64,000 bases of DNA from Pseudochelatococcus lubricantis (lineage in GTDB: Bacteria; Pseudomonadota; Alphaproteobacteria; Rhizobiales; Beijerinckiaceae), in assembly GCF_042432495.1 (NCBI RefSeq), contig NZ_JBHLXC010000010.1, positions 1-64,000 of the forward strand, written 5' to 3'. The notes under the pieces were generated by a model. That model did no database searches. It saw only the letters and a list, made by a program, of their open reading frames with translations, and was not told the DNA's origin. Each line of letters starts with the position of its first letter. The stretch's first letter is position 1. This document shows positions 33,691 to 43,384 of the stretch, one piece after another. Position numbers and translations under genes: made by a program.

Positions 33691-35420
33691 AGGGACGCCC
33701 GCCAGAAAGCACGCAAGCGGCCGCTGATTTGCAGGCGGCCGTTCCCGATGACAGGTCGCGACGGTCCGGCGTTGGCCTTGGCGCCTGGATGCAGGCGGGC
33801 GCCGCCTTGCTCTGGCTGCCGCAGGCCGCGGCGCTGGCGTGGGCCGTGCAGCAGCTCTCGACGGGCGCGGGCTTCCGGGCGGTGGTTCTGCCGGCGGCGG
33901 CCGTCTTCCTGCTGGGCACGCTGCGCGCGCTTGTCCACGCGGCGGGCAGTCGGCTGACGTTCCGTGCCGCGCGTGCGCAACTCGCGGCGATGCGTGCGCG
34001 GGCGGTGACGGCCATCGCGCGCCGGTCGCCGGTCGACCGGGAGAAGCCCGCTTCCGGCTTTGCGGCGAGTGCTATCGGCGAACAGGCCGAGGCCGTGCTG
34101 CCCTATCTGTCGCGCTATCGGCCCGTGCGCCTGCGTACCGCGCTGGTGCCTGCCGCGATCCTCGCCGTCGTCCTGCCGCTGTCCTGGCTGGCGGCGCTCG
34201 TCCTGCTGGTTTCCGCGCCGCTGATCCCGCTCTTCATGGCGCTGATCGGCTTGCGCGCGAAGGAGGCCAGCGAGGTGCAGATGCTGGAGATCGGCGGCAT
34301 GAACGGCTTCCTGCTCGACAGGCTGCGGGGCATGACCACCATCCGCGCGCTGCACGCCACGGAGGCGACGGCACTGCGCCTGCGTGCTTCCGCCGTCGCG
34401 CTGAAGGAGCGCACGATGGCTGTGCTGCGCATCGCTTTCCTGTCCTCCGCCGTGCTGGAGCTGTTTTCGGCGCTCGGCGTGGCGCTGATCGCAGTCTATG
34501 TCGGTTTCCATTTTCTGGGGCAGTTTCCCTTCGGCGCATGGGGCGGCAAGCTGACGCTGGGCGAGGGACTGTTCATCCTGCTGCTGGCGCCTACTTTCTT
34601 CGAGCCGCTGCGTGAACTCGCCACCGTCTGGCACGACCGTGCCGCCGGCGAGGCGGCTCTCGGCGCCCTGCGCGGGCTGGCGGGGGAGGGAGACGGAGCG
34701 ATGCTCCTGCCCGGCGCGCTCGTCGCCGCGCGTGCGTCCGCTGACACCGGCGCGCGTGCCCTGCCGCCCGCCGTGGCGGTCCGCGATCTCGCGTTCCGCT
34801 ATCCGGGAGATGCCGAAAACGTCATCGACGGCTTTTCGCTCGATGTCGCGGCCGGCGAGAAGGTCGCTCTGCTGGGCACGAGCGGCGCGGGCAAATCCAC
34901 CCTGCTGGCGCTGATCGCCGGGCTCGCCGGTGCGCGGACGGGCGAGATCGCCGTCGGCGGCATGCCGCTCACCGGCGACACGGCGGCGAGCCTGCGCGGG
35001 CGCATGGCCTGGATCGGGCAGAAGCCGCATTTCTTCGCCGGCAGCGTCGCGCGCAATGTCACGCTGGACCGCGACCGGATCGGGCGGGCGGACGTGGCGC
35101 GCGCCCTCACGCTATGCGCCATCGGCGACCGGGCTGCGACGCGCATTGTCGGCGAGGCGGGCGCGGGACTTTCCGGCGGCGAAGCCCTGCGGCTCGCGCT
35201 GGCGCGGGCGGCGGCGGACCCGCGCGCCGATCTCATCCTTGCCGACGAACCCACGGCCCATCTCGATTCCATGACGGCGGCGGAGGTCACGGCGGGCCTG
35301 CTGCAATCGGCCGCGGGGCGCACACTGATCGTCGCCACCCACGATCCCGTGCTCGCCGCGCGCATGGATCGTGTCGTGCGCATCGGCGATGCCGCGCCGG
35401 CGGGCCGGGAGGCGTCATGA
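33687..35420 (+). CDS. cydD: Cysteine/glutathione exporter subunit CydD (ABC transporter)
   Basis: This 577-residue half-transporter has an N-terminal six-helix membrane domain (about 30-330) and a C-terminal ATPase. Walker A is GTSGAGKST and the signature is LSGGEALRLALARA, with DEPTAHLD as Walker B. CydDC exports thiols to the periplasm and is required for cytochrome bd assembly. The GTG start overlaps the cydX stop. Confidence 0.93.
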   Translation: MKGRPPESTQAAADLQAAVPDDRSRRSGVGLGAWMQAGAALLWLPQAAALAWAVQQLSTGAGFRAVVLPAAAVFLLGTLRALVHAAGSRLTFRAARAQLAAMRARAVTAIARRSPVDREKPASGFAASAIGEQAEAVLPYLSRYRPVRLRTALVPAAILAVVLPLSWLAALVLLVSAPLIPLFMALIGLRAKEASEVQMLEIGGMNGFLLDRLRGMTTIRALHATEATALRLRASAVALKERTMAVLRIAFLSSAVLELFSALGVALIAVYVGFHFLGQFPFGAWGGKLTLGEGLFILLLAPTFFEPLRELATVWHDRAAGEAALGALRGLAGEGDGAMLLPGALVAARASADTGARALPPAVAVRDLAFRYPGDAENVIDGFSLDVAAGEKVALLGTSGAGKSTLLALIAGLAGARTGEIAVGGMPLTGDTAASLRGRMAWIGQKPHFFAGSVARNVTLDRDRIGRADVARALTLCAIGDRAATRIVGEAGAGLSGGEALRLALARAAADPRADLILADEPTAHLDSMTAAEVTAGLLQSAAGRTLIVATHDPVLAARMDRVVRIGDAAPAGREAS

Positions 35421-37120
35421 TCCGGGGCGGCTGGCGCGACATGCGTCCCATCCTCGCGCTTTTCTGGGCCGGACAACGGCGGATGCTGCTGCTCGGCGTC
35501 GCGCTCGCGGCGCTGACGATGCTCGCCGGTGTCGCCCTGCTTGGCCTTTCCGGCTGGTTCATCGCCGCTGCCGCGCTTGCCGGGCTGCTGCCGGCGACCG
35601 CGCTGGCGTTCGACGTGTTCGCGCCCGCCGCCGGCGTTCGGCTGCTGGCGCTGGTGCGCACCGCCGGGCGTTACGGCGAGCGGCTGACGACGCACGATGC
35701 GACGCTCGCCATCCTCGCCACGATCCGCGAGCGGCTGTTTCGTGGTTGGGCGCGGCCCGGCATGGCCCGCCGCCTGCTGATGCGCCCGGCAACGCTGCTC
35801 TTCCGGCTCACGGCGGACGTCGATGCCCTCGATTCGGTTTATCTGCGTGTGATCGTGCCTGCGGTCGCCGCCATCGCCACGGCGCTGCTCGCGGGGGGCG
35901 CGGTCGCGCTTGCCCATGCCTGGACGGGGCTGGCGCTGGCGGTGGCGCTGCTCGCCGCCGGGCTCGGCATTCCGCTTGCGGTCGCCCGCGCCAGCCGCCG
36001 GCAGGCTCGCCTGCGCGCCTTCGCACTGGAGGCATTGCGCGCCCGCACCATCGACCTTTCCTCCGGGCAGACGGAACTCGTCATGGCCGGGCAGCTCGCG
36101 GCACAGTGCGAGCGGGTGCTGGCGGCCGACGGGCGGCTGAGCGCGGCGGACGATGCCCTTCATCGTCTCGATACGTATTCGGCCGCAGGCTTCGGTCTCG
36201 TCTCGACCGCCGTCCTTACCGCGATGCTGCTAACGGTCGGCGTGCTGGTGGAAGGCGGTGCGATCGGCGCGCCTGTGGCGGCGCTGCTGCTGCTCGTCGC
36301 GCTCGCTGCGCTCGAACCCTTCGCAGGTCTGCAACGCGGCGCGCTGGAACTCGGACGCACGCTGCTCTCCGCGCGCCGGCTCGGCCCGCAACTGGCGGAC
36401 GCGGGGGAGGCGGCGGCGTCCGCCGCGCGGCCCACGCCCGGCCTGGCGCTTGCGCTGGAACGGGTCACGTTCTTCCATGACGGCGCGGAGTGTCCCGTGC
36501 TCGACGACCTGTCTCTGACGATATCCGAAGGCGAGGTCGTCGCCCTCGTCGGCCCGAGCGGCGCGGGGAAATCAACGCTGCTCGCGCTTCTCGCCGGGGA
36601 ACTGCAGCCGCGCACGGGCACCGTGAGGGCGCAGCCCCTGACGCTGCTGCCCCAGCGCACGGAACTCTTTCAGGACAGCCTGCGCGACAACCTGCGTCTC
36701 GCCGCGCCCGCCGCATCCGACGCGCTGCTCTGGCAGGCGCTCGACGATGCGGGGCTCGCTGCCGGCGTGCGCCGGATGTCCTCCGGCCTCGACACGCGCC
36801 TCGGCGAGGGCGGCCTCGGGCTTTCGGGCGGGCAGGCACGCCGGCTCGCGCTCGCACGCCTTCTATTGCGCCCCGATCCCCTGTGGCTCATCGATGAGGC
36901 GACCGAAGGCCTGGACGCCGTGACAGCGCGCGACGTGTTGCGCCGCCTTCATGGCGCGGCAAAAACGGGTGGGCGCACCATGCTGATTGCAACCCACGTG
37001 CGGCGCGAGGCGGAGGCCGCCGACCGCCTCGTCGTCATGGCGCAAGGCCACCTGATCCGCGACGCGCGGCGCGGCGACCCCGCCTTCGCGGAAACGCTCG
37101 CGAGCCTGCGCCCTGACTGA
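35417..37120 (+). CDS. cydC: Cysteine/glutathione exporter subunit CydC (ABC transporter)
   Basis: This 567-residue partner of CydD has a membrane domain about 10-320 and an ATPase with GPSGAGKST, the signature LSGGQARRLALARLL and a Walker B whose last acidic residues read LIDEATEGLD. The frame runs far upstream inside cydD, but ATG 35417 overlaps the cydD stop (ATGA) and gives MIRGGWRDMRPILALF. It closes the cyd operon. No terminator is evident in the 127 bases before the carbonic anhydrase gene. Confidence 0.93.
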   Translation: MIRGGWRDMRPILALFWAGQRRMLLLGVALAALTMLAGVALLGLSGWFIAAAALAGLLPATALAFDVFAPAAGVRLLALVRTAGRYGERLTTHDATLAILATIRERLFRGWARPGMARRLLMRPATLLFRLTADVDALDSVYLRVIVPAVAAIATALLAGGAVALAHAWTGLALAVALLAAGLGIPLAVARASRRQARLRAFALEALRARTIDLSSGQTELVMAGQLAAQCERVLAADGRLSAADDALHRLDTYSAAGFGLVSTAVLTAMLLTVGVLVEGGAIGAPVAALLLLVALAALEPFAGLQRGALELGRTLLSARRLGPQLADAGEAAASAARPTPGLALALERVTFFHDGAECPVLDDLSLTISEGEVVALVGPSGAGKSTLLALLAGELQPRTGTVRAQPLTLLPQRTELFQDSLRDNLRLAAPAASDALLWQALDDAGLAAGVRRMSSGLDTRLGEGGLGLSGGQARRLALARLLLRPDPLWLIDEATEGLDAVTARDVLRRLHGAAKTGGRTMLIATHVRREAEAADRLVVMAQGHLIRDARRGDPAFAETLASLRPD

Positions 37121-37247
37121 GCGGACGTTGCGCCGGCTCCGCCCCCTTGCTTTCGCCTCAAATTCATCCAGAGAACGGCACCCGTTTTGTGATTGGATGA
37201 CTCATATCAACGCCTGTCCTTGCCCCTGCCTCGATCGAGGGAGGGTA

Positions 37248-37916
37248 TCAGGTGCAGCGAAAGCGGGGGAGCAACGCGGAGGCCTCCACGGTCGGCTCGA
37301 ATGCGCCGGAAGCGGGGTCGCGCACCAGCAGTTCGCCGCTGCCGATGCCGAAATAGGCGCCGTGCAGCGTGAGCGCGCCGCCCGCGACCGCCCGCGCGAC
37401 GAAGGGAAAGGTCAGCAGGTTATCGAGGCTCAGCGCCACAGACGCCAGTTCGAGGCGCCGCAGATAATCCGCTCCGTCATACCCCGTCCGCGCGCCTAGC
37501 CCGTTTGCCGCCGGTGCGATCTGGGACATCCAGTTGCCGATGAAGTCGCCCGCCGAAAGCGGCTTGCTCTCGTCCGCGAACGCCTTGATGCCGCCGCAGG
37601 AGGCGTGGCCGAGCACGACGATATGCTTCACCTTGAGGGCCTGGACACCGAATTCCAGCGCCGCGCTCGTGCCGTGTTGCGAATCACGGTCCGTGTCATA
37701 GGCCGGCACCAGATTGGCAACGTTGCGCACCACGAGCAGCTCACCGGGCGAGGCATCGAAAATGACCTCCGGCGACACGCGCGAATCGACGCAGCCGACC
37801 ACCATGATCTCGGGGCTCTGTCCGCTCTCCGCCAGCACCGCGTAGCGCGACCGCTCGCTGGTGAAGCGTCCGTCGAGGAATGAGCGGTAACCGTCTACAA
37901 GCCGTTTGGGAAACAT
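37248..37916 (-). CDS. Beta-class carbonic anhydrase
   Basis: This 222-residue zinc enzyme interconverts CO2 and bicarbonate. The Zn ligands are Cys42 and Asp44 in CVDSR, His104 and Cys107 in GHASCGG. SAALEFGV and the N-terminal FPKRLVDGYRSFL match the plant-type bacterial group. ATG 37916 or the ATG two codons earlier (37922) could be the start. It converges with cydC. Confidence 0.93.
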   Translation of the reverse strand: MFPKRLVDGYRSFLDGRFTSERSRYAVLAESGQSPEIMVVGCVDSRVSPEVIFDASPGELLVVRNVANLVPAYDTDRDSQHGTSAALEFGVQALKVKHIVVLGHASCGGIKAFADESKPLSAGDFIGNWMSQIAPAANGLGARTGYDGADYLRRLELASVALSLDNLLTFPFVARAVAGGALTLHGAYFGIGSGELLVRDPASGAFEPTVEASALLPRFRCT

Positions 37917-37955
37917 GACCATCGTCCACGCAAGTCCTGTATGCTGATAAACAGA

Positions 37956-39833
37956 TCAGAGGGGCGCCGTCGCGCTGGCAAGCCACGCGCGCGTCTCGTC
38001 GTCGACATGGGCCGCGAGCGTGTTGCGGACGCGGTCGTGATAGGCGTTGAGCCACGCGCGCTCGGCGTCGCTCAGCAGCGACACGGCAACGAGGCTGCGG
38101 TCAATGGGCGCGAGCGTGATGGTTTCGAACCCGAGGACGGGTCGGTCCGCGCCCGGCACCTGCCGGTCCTCGACGACCAGCAAATTCTCGATGCGGATGC
38201 CGTAATGCCCCTCGCGGTAGTATCCGGGTTCGTTCGACAGGATCATGCCGGCTTCGAGCGCGACCCCGCCGAGCCGGGAAATGCGCTGCGGCCCCTCGTG
38301 CACCGACAGGAAGGAGCCGACGCCGTGGCCGGTGCCATGGTCGAAGTCGAGCCCCGCTTCCCAGAGCGGAAGCCGGGCGAAGGGGTCGATCTGCGTGCCG
38401 GATGTGCCTTTGGGGAAGACGGCGGTCGCGACGGCGATATGGCCCTTGAGGACCCGCGTGAACCGGTCCCGCAATTCGGGCGACGGCGTGCCGATCGCCA
38501 CCGTGCGCGTGATGTCCGTGGTGCCGTCGACATATTGCCCGCCCGAATCGACCAGCAGGATGCCGGGCGTCACCGGGCGGTTGCCGGCGCGGGTGACGCG
38601 GTAGTGGGGCAGCGCGGCGTTCTCGTTCGCGCCGGCGATGGTCGGGAAGGAGATGTCCACCAGCAGACCGGTGTCGCGCCTGAAGCCTTCCAGCGCCTCG
38701 ACGACATCGATCTCCGTGAGCTTGCCGGAGGGGGCCTCGCGCGCCACCCAGGCCAGGAACCGCGTCACGGCAGCACCGTCCCGCCGCTGTGCAGCGCGCG
38801 CACCCTCGATCTCGCGCCGGTTCTTGACCGCCTTGAGCGCTGTCAGCGGGTCGTCAGCGATGTGGAACCGGGCCTCGGCGTTGGCGACGGTATGCTGCAG
38901 GGCGAAGGCGCCCGTCGCGGAATCGATCTGGATGCAGACGGCCTTTCCCGCGCGTGCCACGAGACCGGCGATGGCGTGGGCCAGCGCCTCCCGCGCCCCG
39001 AGGGGACGCCCCTCGGGCGCAGTACCCGCCGGCGCCAGGTCCGCGACCTGACTGACCGCGCTCGCCGTGATCTCGTCGAAGCGGTCGGGCGCGAGGAACA
39101 GCGTCGGCCTCTCCGTCGCCGGCACCAGTGCATAGCCGAGCGCAATCGGCGTGTGAGGCACGTCGCTGCCGCGAATATTGAACAGCCACGCGATGTTGTG
39201 CGGATCGCTGACGATCAGCCCGTCAATCTTTGCCTGCGCGAGCCGCTCGCGCAGGCGCGCCAGCTTGCTGGCTGCGGTTTCGCCGGCGACCGAAAGCGGA
39301 TGCAGCCGGACGGGCGCGCGTGGCTGCGGCGGACGGTTGCTCCAGACGGTGTCGAGGGGGTTTTCAGCGACCGCCACAAGCGTGCCGCGCGCCTCCGCGG
39401 CGGCCTTCTCCAGTCGCCGGACCTGCCCGTCCGTATGCAGCCATGGGTCATAGCCGAGCGCGCCACCTTCGGGCAGGTGGCTGGCGATCCATTGCTCCGG
39501 CGTGGTCTGCGCAAGCGCGACCGGCGCGAAGAGAGTGGTGTCGATCTGCTCGCGAACCTGAATGACGTACCGCCCGTCGACCACCACCGCGGCTTCATTC
39601 TCCAGCACCACCGCGGTGCCGGCAGAGCCGGAAAAGCCCGTCAGCCACGCCAGCCTTTCCTCGCCCGCCGGGACGTATTCTCCTTGATGCTCGTCGGCGC
39701 GGGGTACGATGAAGCCGGAAAGGCCGTGCTGCGCCAGCACGCGGCGGAGGGCGGCCAGACGCTCCGCTCCCGGTCGCGCGCCGGGCGGTGTGGCAGCGGC
39801 CGGATCATCGAAGGACTGGTACCTGCTGGTCAT
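37956..39833 (-). CDS. M24-family Xaa-Pro aminopeptidase
   Basis: This 625-residue aminopeptidase P has two N-terminal creatinase-like domains and a C-terminal pita-bread catalytic domain. The dinuclear metal ligands are visible: two Asp in DSGGQYVDGTTDITR, His in HGTGHGVGSFLSVHE, and Glu in NEPGYY and IRIENLL. It removes N-terminal residues before proline. GGGGAG seven bases before the ATG at 39833 fixes the start (MTSRYQSFDD). Forty bases separate it from the carbonic anhydrase gene on the same strand. Confidence 0.93.
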   Translation of the reverse strand: MTSRYQSFDDPAAATPPGARPGAERLAALRRVLAQHGLSGFIVPRADEHQGEYVPAGEERLAWLTGFSGSAGTAVVLENEAAVVVDGRYVIQVREQIDTTLFAPVALAQTTPEQWIASHLPEGGALGYDPWLHTDGQVRRLEKAAAEARGTLVAVAENPLDTVWSNRPPQPRAPVRLHPLSVAGETAASKLARLRERLAQAKIDGLIVSDPHNIAWLFNIRGSDVPHTPIALGYALVPATERPTLFLAPDRFDEITASAVSQVADLAPAGTAPEGRPLGAREALAHAIAGLVARAGKAVCIQIDSATGAFALQHTVANAEARFHIADDPLTALKAVKNRREIEGARAAQRRDGAAVTRFLAWVAREAPSGKLTEIDVVEALEGFRRDTGLLVDISFPTIAGANENAALPHYRVTRAGNRPVTPGILLVDSGGQYVDGTTDITRTVAIGTPSPELRDRFTRVLKGHIAVATAVFPKGTSGTQIDPFARLPLWEAGLDFDHGTGHGVGSFLSVHEGPQRISRLGGVALEAGMILSNEPGYYREGHYGIRIENLLVVEDRQVPGADRPVLGFETITLAPIDRSLVAVSLLSDAERAWLNAYHDRVRNTLAAHVDDETRAWLASATAPL

Positions 39834-40101
39834 GGCGATTCTCCCCACGAAGCCGAATGAAGCGCGAAACTAACCCGTTCCGCGACGCAACGGCACACGA
39901 TATCGACAAAATCGCCGCGGGAAAGCCCAAATTCCGGTCGGCGGCGTCCTGAATCGCGGTGAAGGGGTACCTGCCGCGTTGACGTTGCCGCGCACAATTC
40001 CTACTGTCTGCGCCCCTGATCCGCCTTCCGTCCGCCCGACCGGCATCCGATCGGCGCCGCGCGGGCGGATTCGTGTCGTCCAATGTCGAAAGAGTGAACC
40101 C

Positions 40102-41814
40102 ATGGTTGCCCCGCTCCACCTTGATCCCGCGCTTGTCGAGGCAGCTCAGATCTCGGCCGCGTGGCCGTTCGAGGAAGCGCGCAAACTCGTGGCGCGCATC
40201 GGGCGGACCGGCAAGAAGGATGTGCTGTTCGAGACCGGTTACGGTCCGTCCGGCCTGCCGCACATCGGCACCTTCGGCGAGGTGGCGCGCACCTCCATGG
40301 TGCGACACGCCTTCCAGGTGCTGACGGAGGGCCGCGTTCCCACACGCCTCGTCGCCTTTTCCGACGACCTCGACGGCCTGCGCAAGGTGCCGGACAACAT
40401 TCCCAACAAGGAAAGCCTCATCCCCTTCCTCGGCCGGCCGCTGACACAGGTGCCCGATCCCTTCGGCACCCACGACAGCTTCGGTGCCCACAACAACGCG
40501 CGGCTGCAGGCGTTTCTCGACAGTTTTGGCTTCGACTACGAATTCCGTTCGGCGACACAGGTCTACCGCAGCGGTGTTTTCGATGAGACGTTGCTGCTGA
40601 TGCTGTGCCACTACGACGCCGTGATGGAAGTGATGCTGCCAAGCCTGCGCGCCGAGCGGGCGCAGAGCTACTCGCCCTTCCTGCCGATCCACCCGAAGAC
40701 CGGCATCGTGATGCAGGTGCCGGTGGATGAGGTGCGCGCGGAGGCCGGCACCATCGTCTGGCGCGACCCCGAGACACAGGAGCGCTTCGAGACGCCGGTG
40801 ACCGGCGGTCACGTCAAGCTGCAGTGGAAGCCCGACTGGGCGATGCGCTGGGCGGCGCTCGGCGTCGACTACGAAATGGCTGGCAAGGACCTCATCGACT
40901 CGGTGAAGCTGTCCGGCCAGATCGCCCGCGTGCTCGGCACCGAACCGCCGGAAGGCTTCAACTACGAGCTGTTCCTCGACGAGCACGGCACCAAGATTTC
41001 CAAGTCGAAGGGCAATGGCCTCACCATCGATGAATGGCTGCGCTACGGCACGCCGGAAAGTCTCGCGCTGTTCATGTACAACAAGCCGCGCGAGGCCAAA
41101 CGGCTCTATTTCGACGTCATTCCGCGCCACGTCGACGACTATCTTTCCTTCCTCGCCAATTACGGGCGGCAGGAATGGAAGCTGCGGCTGGGCAACCCGG
41201 TCTGGCACATCCATGCCGGAAACCCGCCCGCGCCCGAGACGATCGGCGCGCCCTCGGACGAGGGGCGCGGCACGCAGTTGAGCTTCGCCATGCTGCTCAA
41301 CCTCGCCGCCGTCGCCAACTCCGAGGACAAGACGGTGCTGTGGGGCTTCATCCAGCGCTACGCACCCGGCACCTCGCCGGAAAACCATCCGCAGCTCGAT
41401 CGGCTCGTCGGGTATGCCATTAATTACTTCCGTGACTTCGTGAAGCCGGCCAAGAACTACGCCGACCCGACGGACGCGGAGCTGGATGCGCTGGAGGACT
41501 TGTCCGCCGAACTCGCGCAGCAGACGGGCTCCACCGACGCAGAGGCGCTGCAGAACGTTGTCTACGAAGTCGGCCGCAAACATTTTCCCGATACCAGCGG
41601 CAAGACGAAAAGCCCGGACGGCCGTCCGGGCGTCTCGCAGACATGGTTTTCCACGCTTTACCGTATCCTGTTCGGTGAGGAGCGCGGCCCGCGTTTCGGC
41701 TCCTTCATCGCGCTCTACGGCGTCGCGGAGACGCGGGCCCTTATCGCGGTCGGCCTTTCCGGCGAACTGAAGCGTGCGCACGAGGCCTTTCTGAAGGAAC
41801 GCGGGAAGGCCTGA
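40102..41814 (+). CDS. lysS: Lysyl-tRNA synthetase, class I
   Basis: This 570-residue class I LysRS has the HIGH-type motif PHIGT at 53-57 and KISKS at 298-302. Class I LysRS is found in archaea and in alphaproteobacteria in place of the class II enzyme. The upstream frame is open from 39979, but ATG 40102 gives the family-like start. An AAGAG lies upstream as a weak binding site. The 268-base gap to the divergent peptidase gene holds the promoters, which I could not define. lysK is also used as a symbol. Confidence 0.95.
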   Translation: MVAPLHLDPALVEAAQISAAWPFEEARKLVARIGRTGKKDVLFETGYGPSGLPHIGTFGEVARTSMVRHAFQVLTEGRVPTRLVAFSDDLDGLRKVPDNIPNKESLIPFLGRPLTQVPDPFGTHDSFGAHNNARLQAFLDSFGFDYEFRSATQVYRSGVFDETLLLMLCHYDAVMEVMLPSLRAERAQSYSPFLPIHPKTGIVMQVPVDEVRAEAGTIVWRDPETQERFETPVTGGHVKLQWKPDWAMRWAALGVDYEMAGKDLIDSVKLSGQIARVLGTEPPEGFNYELFLDEHGTKISKSKGNGLTIDEWLRYGTPESLALFMYNKPREAKRLYFDVIPRHVDDYLSFLANYGRQEWKLRLGNPVWHIHAGNPPAPETIGAPSDEGRGTQLSFAMLLNLAAVANSEDKTVLWGFIQRYAPGTSPENHPQLDRLVGYAINYFRDFVKPAKNYADPTDAELDALEDLSAELAQQTGSTDAEALQNVVYEVGRKHFPDTSGKTKSPDGRPGVSQTWFSTLYRILFGEERGPRFGSFIALYGVAETRALIAVGLSGELKRAHEAFLKERGKA

Positions 41815-41831
41815 CGGCCACAGGACGCGCA

Positions 41832-42974
41832 TCAGAACAGGCTCAACTGTTCGGCGGCCTTCGGCGCGCCGCGGAAGAGATCCGTGCGCAGCCGCGGGTG
41901 GCGCTTGAGGTAGCCGATACGCTGCATGGCGAGTTCGAAACGGCGGGCGATCAGCGCCGCGTAGGGGCCGGTGCCCGTCATGCGCTCGTTCCAGCGCGCA
42001 TCGTAATCCTTGCCGCCACGCATGGAGCGGATGAGCGACAGGACATGTCTCGCCTTGTCGGGGTAATGCGTCACCAGCCATTCGGTCACGAGATCGCGTA
42101 CCTCCAGCGGCAACCGCAGCAGCACGTAGCCCGCTTCCCGCGCGCCGGCTTCATGCGCCTTTTCGAGAATGGTCTCGATCTCGCTGTCGTTGATGGCCGG
42201 AATGATCGGTGCGACCATGACGGAGACGGGAATGCCCGCCTCGCCCAGCTGCCGTATCGCCGCTAGCCGCCGGTGGGGTGCTGCTGCGCGCGGCTCCATG
42301 GTGCGCGCGAGCTTTCCGTCGAGCGTCGTCACCGAAATCGCGACGCAGGCAAGGCCTTGGCTCGCCATCGGCGCGAGCAGGTCTATGTCGCGTGTGACGA
42401 GCGCGGATTTCGTCACGATGCTGACTGGATGCCCCATCCGCCCCAGCACTTCGAGAATGCCGCGCATCAGCTGGTACTGGCGCTCGATCGGCTGGTAGGG
42501 ATCGGTATTGGTGCCGATGGCGAGCGTGCGTGGTGTGTAGCCGGGCCTCGACAGCTCCTTTTCGAGCAGGATTGCGGCATCGGGCTTGGCGAACAGCCGC
42601 GACTCGAAGTCGAGCCCGGGCGAAAGCCCGACATAGGCATGGGTGGGGCGCGCGAAACAATAGACACAGCCGTGCTCGCAACCGCGATAGGGGTTGATCG
42701 AGCGGTCGAACGGAATGTCGGGCGAGGCGTTGCGCGTGATGACGGTGCGCGCCTTGTCGACCAGCACGTCGGTCCTGAGCGGCGGCAGCTCGTCCGGCTC
42801 GCCCCAGCCGTCGTCCATCGCCTCGCGTTGCGCGGGCTCGTACCGGCCAGTCGGATTCGATACCGCGCCGCGCCCGCGCTGCAGCCGCGGACTAGGCGGC
42901 AGAGGCCCGTCGCCCGGCGGAAGTGCGCCGCGCCGTCCCTCTTCCACGATGCCGTCAGCTTCCAGGCAAGCCAT
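41832..42974 (-). CDS. PA0069-family radical SAM protein
   Basis: This 380-residue protein has the radical SAM cluster motif Cys99-x3-Cys103-x2-Cys106 in YRGCEHGCVYCFARP. The family is related to spore photoproduct lyase-like enzymes (SplB group), but its reaction is not established. ATG 42974 follows AGGGCG by six bases. A TTG at 42998 is in frame but less likely. The N-terminal 65 residues are proline- and glycine-rich and poorly structured. It converges with lysS. Confidence 0.9.
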   Translation of the reverse strand: MACLEADGIVEEGRRGALPPGDGPLPPSPRLQRGRGAVSNPTGRYEPAQREAMDDGWGEPDELPPLRTDVLVDKARTVITRNASPDIPFDRSINPYRGCEHGCVYCFARPTHAYVGLSPGLDFESRLFAKPDAAILLEKELSRPGYTPRTLAIGTNTDPYQPIERQYQLMRGILEVLGRMGHPVSIVTKSALVTRDIDLLAPMASQGLACVAISVTTLDGKLARTMEPRAAAPHRRLAAIRQLGEAGIPVSVMVAPIIPAINDSEIETILEKAHEAGAREAGYVLLRLPLEVRDLVTEWLVTHYPDKARHVLSLIRSMRGGKDYDARWNERMTGTGPYAALIARRFELAMQRIGYLKRHPRLRTDLFRGAPKAAEQLSLF

Positions 42975-43384
42975 TGTGCGCCCTGCGTTCTCGAACAAAG
43001 ATAGCCCTTAAATAGAACATAAAATGAACTCTGTAAAGGGGGGGGTGAGGTGAGGGAGAGGTGCGTATCCGCTCGCAGTTCTCTCCGCACGACAGCCAAA
43101 AATAATAGAAGTTATATAATGTTATTTTACAATATAAGTATCCCATGCGCTAAATTATAAAATCAATAAATAAAATTTATCAATATAATTTAATATGTGA
43201 AAACATTAAAATAATTTTATTTAAGTTAATTTCAGAATATATAGTTTATAAAAATATATGATAAATACGCAACTGACGATGTCTTGTCAGGTGAATAAAA
43301 TGATGATACTCGATTTTTGCCATTTTTGATAGAACGTATAACATAGTTTCGCTGTATCATAATGTTGTTATCAGGAGAGAATCC
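42975..43384. other. AT-rich intergenic region upstream of polysaccharide locus
   Basis: About 410 bases with no gene. From 43100 on it is strongly AT-rich, unlike everything around it. It includes a run of eight G near 43038-43045. Near the downstream gene, TTGTCA (43284-43289) and TATAAC (43337-43342) resemble promoter hexamers, but they do not pair at a normal spacing. GGAG at 43374-43377 is a good ribosome binding site for GTG 43385. Confidence 0.6.

Noticed and set aside
30589..35030. Very long open frames on the minus strand opposite cydABXDC
   Set aside because: They are rich in Arg, His, Gln and Asp and show no domain. They are shadows caused by the high GC third positions of the cyd genes.
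43284..43342. Promoter hexamers TTGTCA and TATAAC before the giant fusion gene
   Set aside because: They do not pair with each other or with neighbouring hexamers at 16-18 bases, and AT-rich DNA yields many chance matches.
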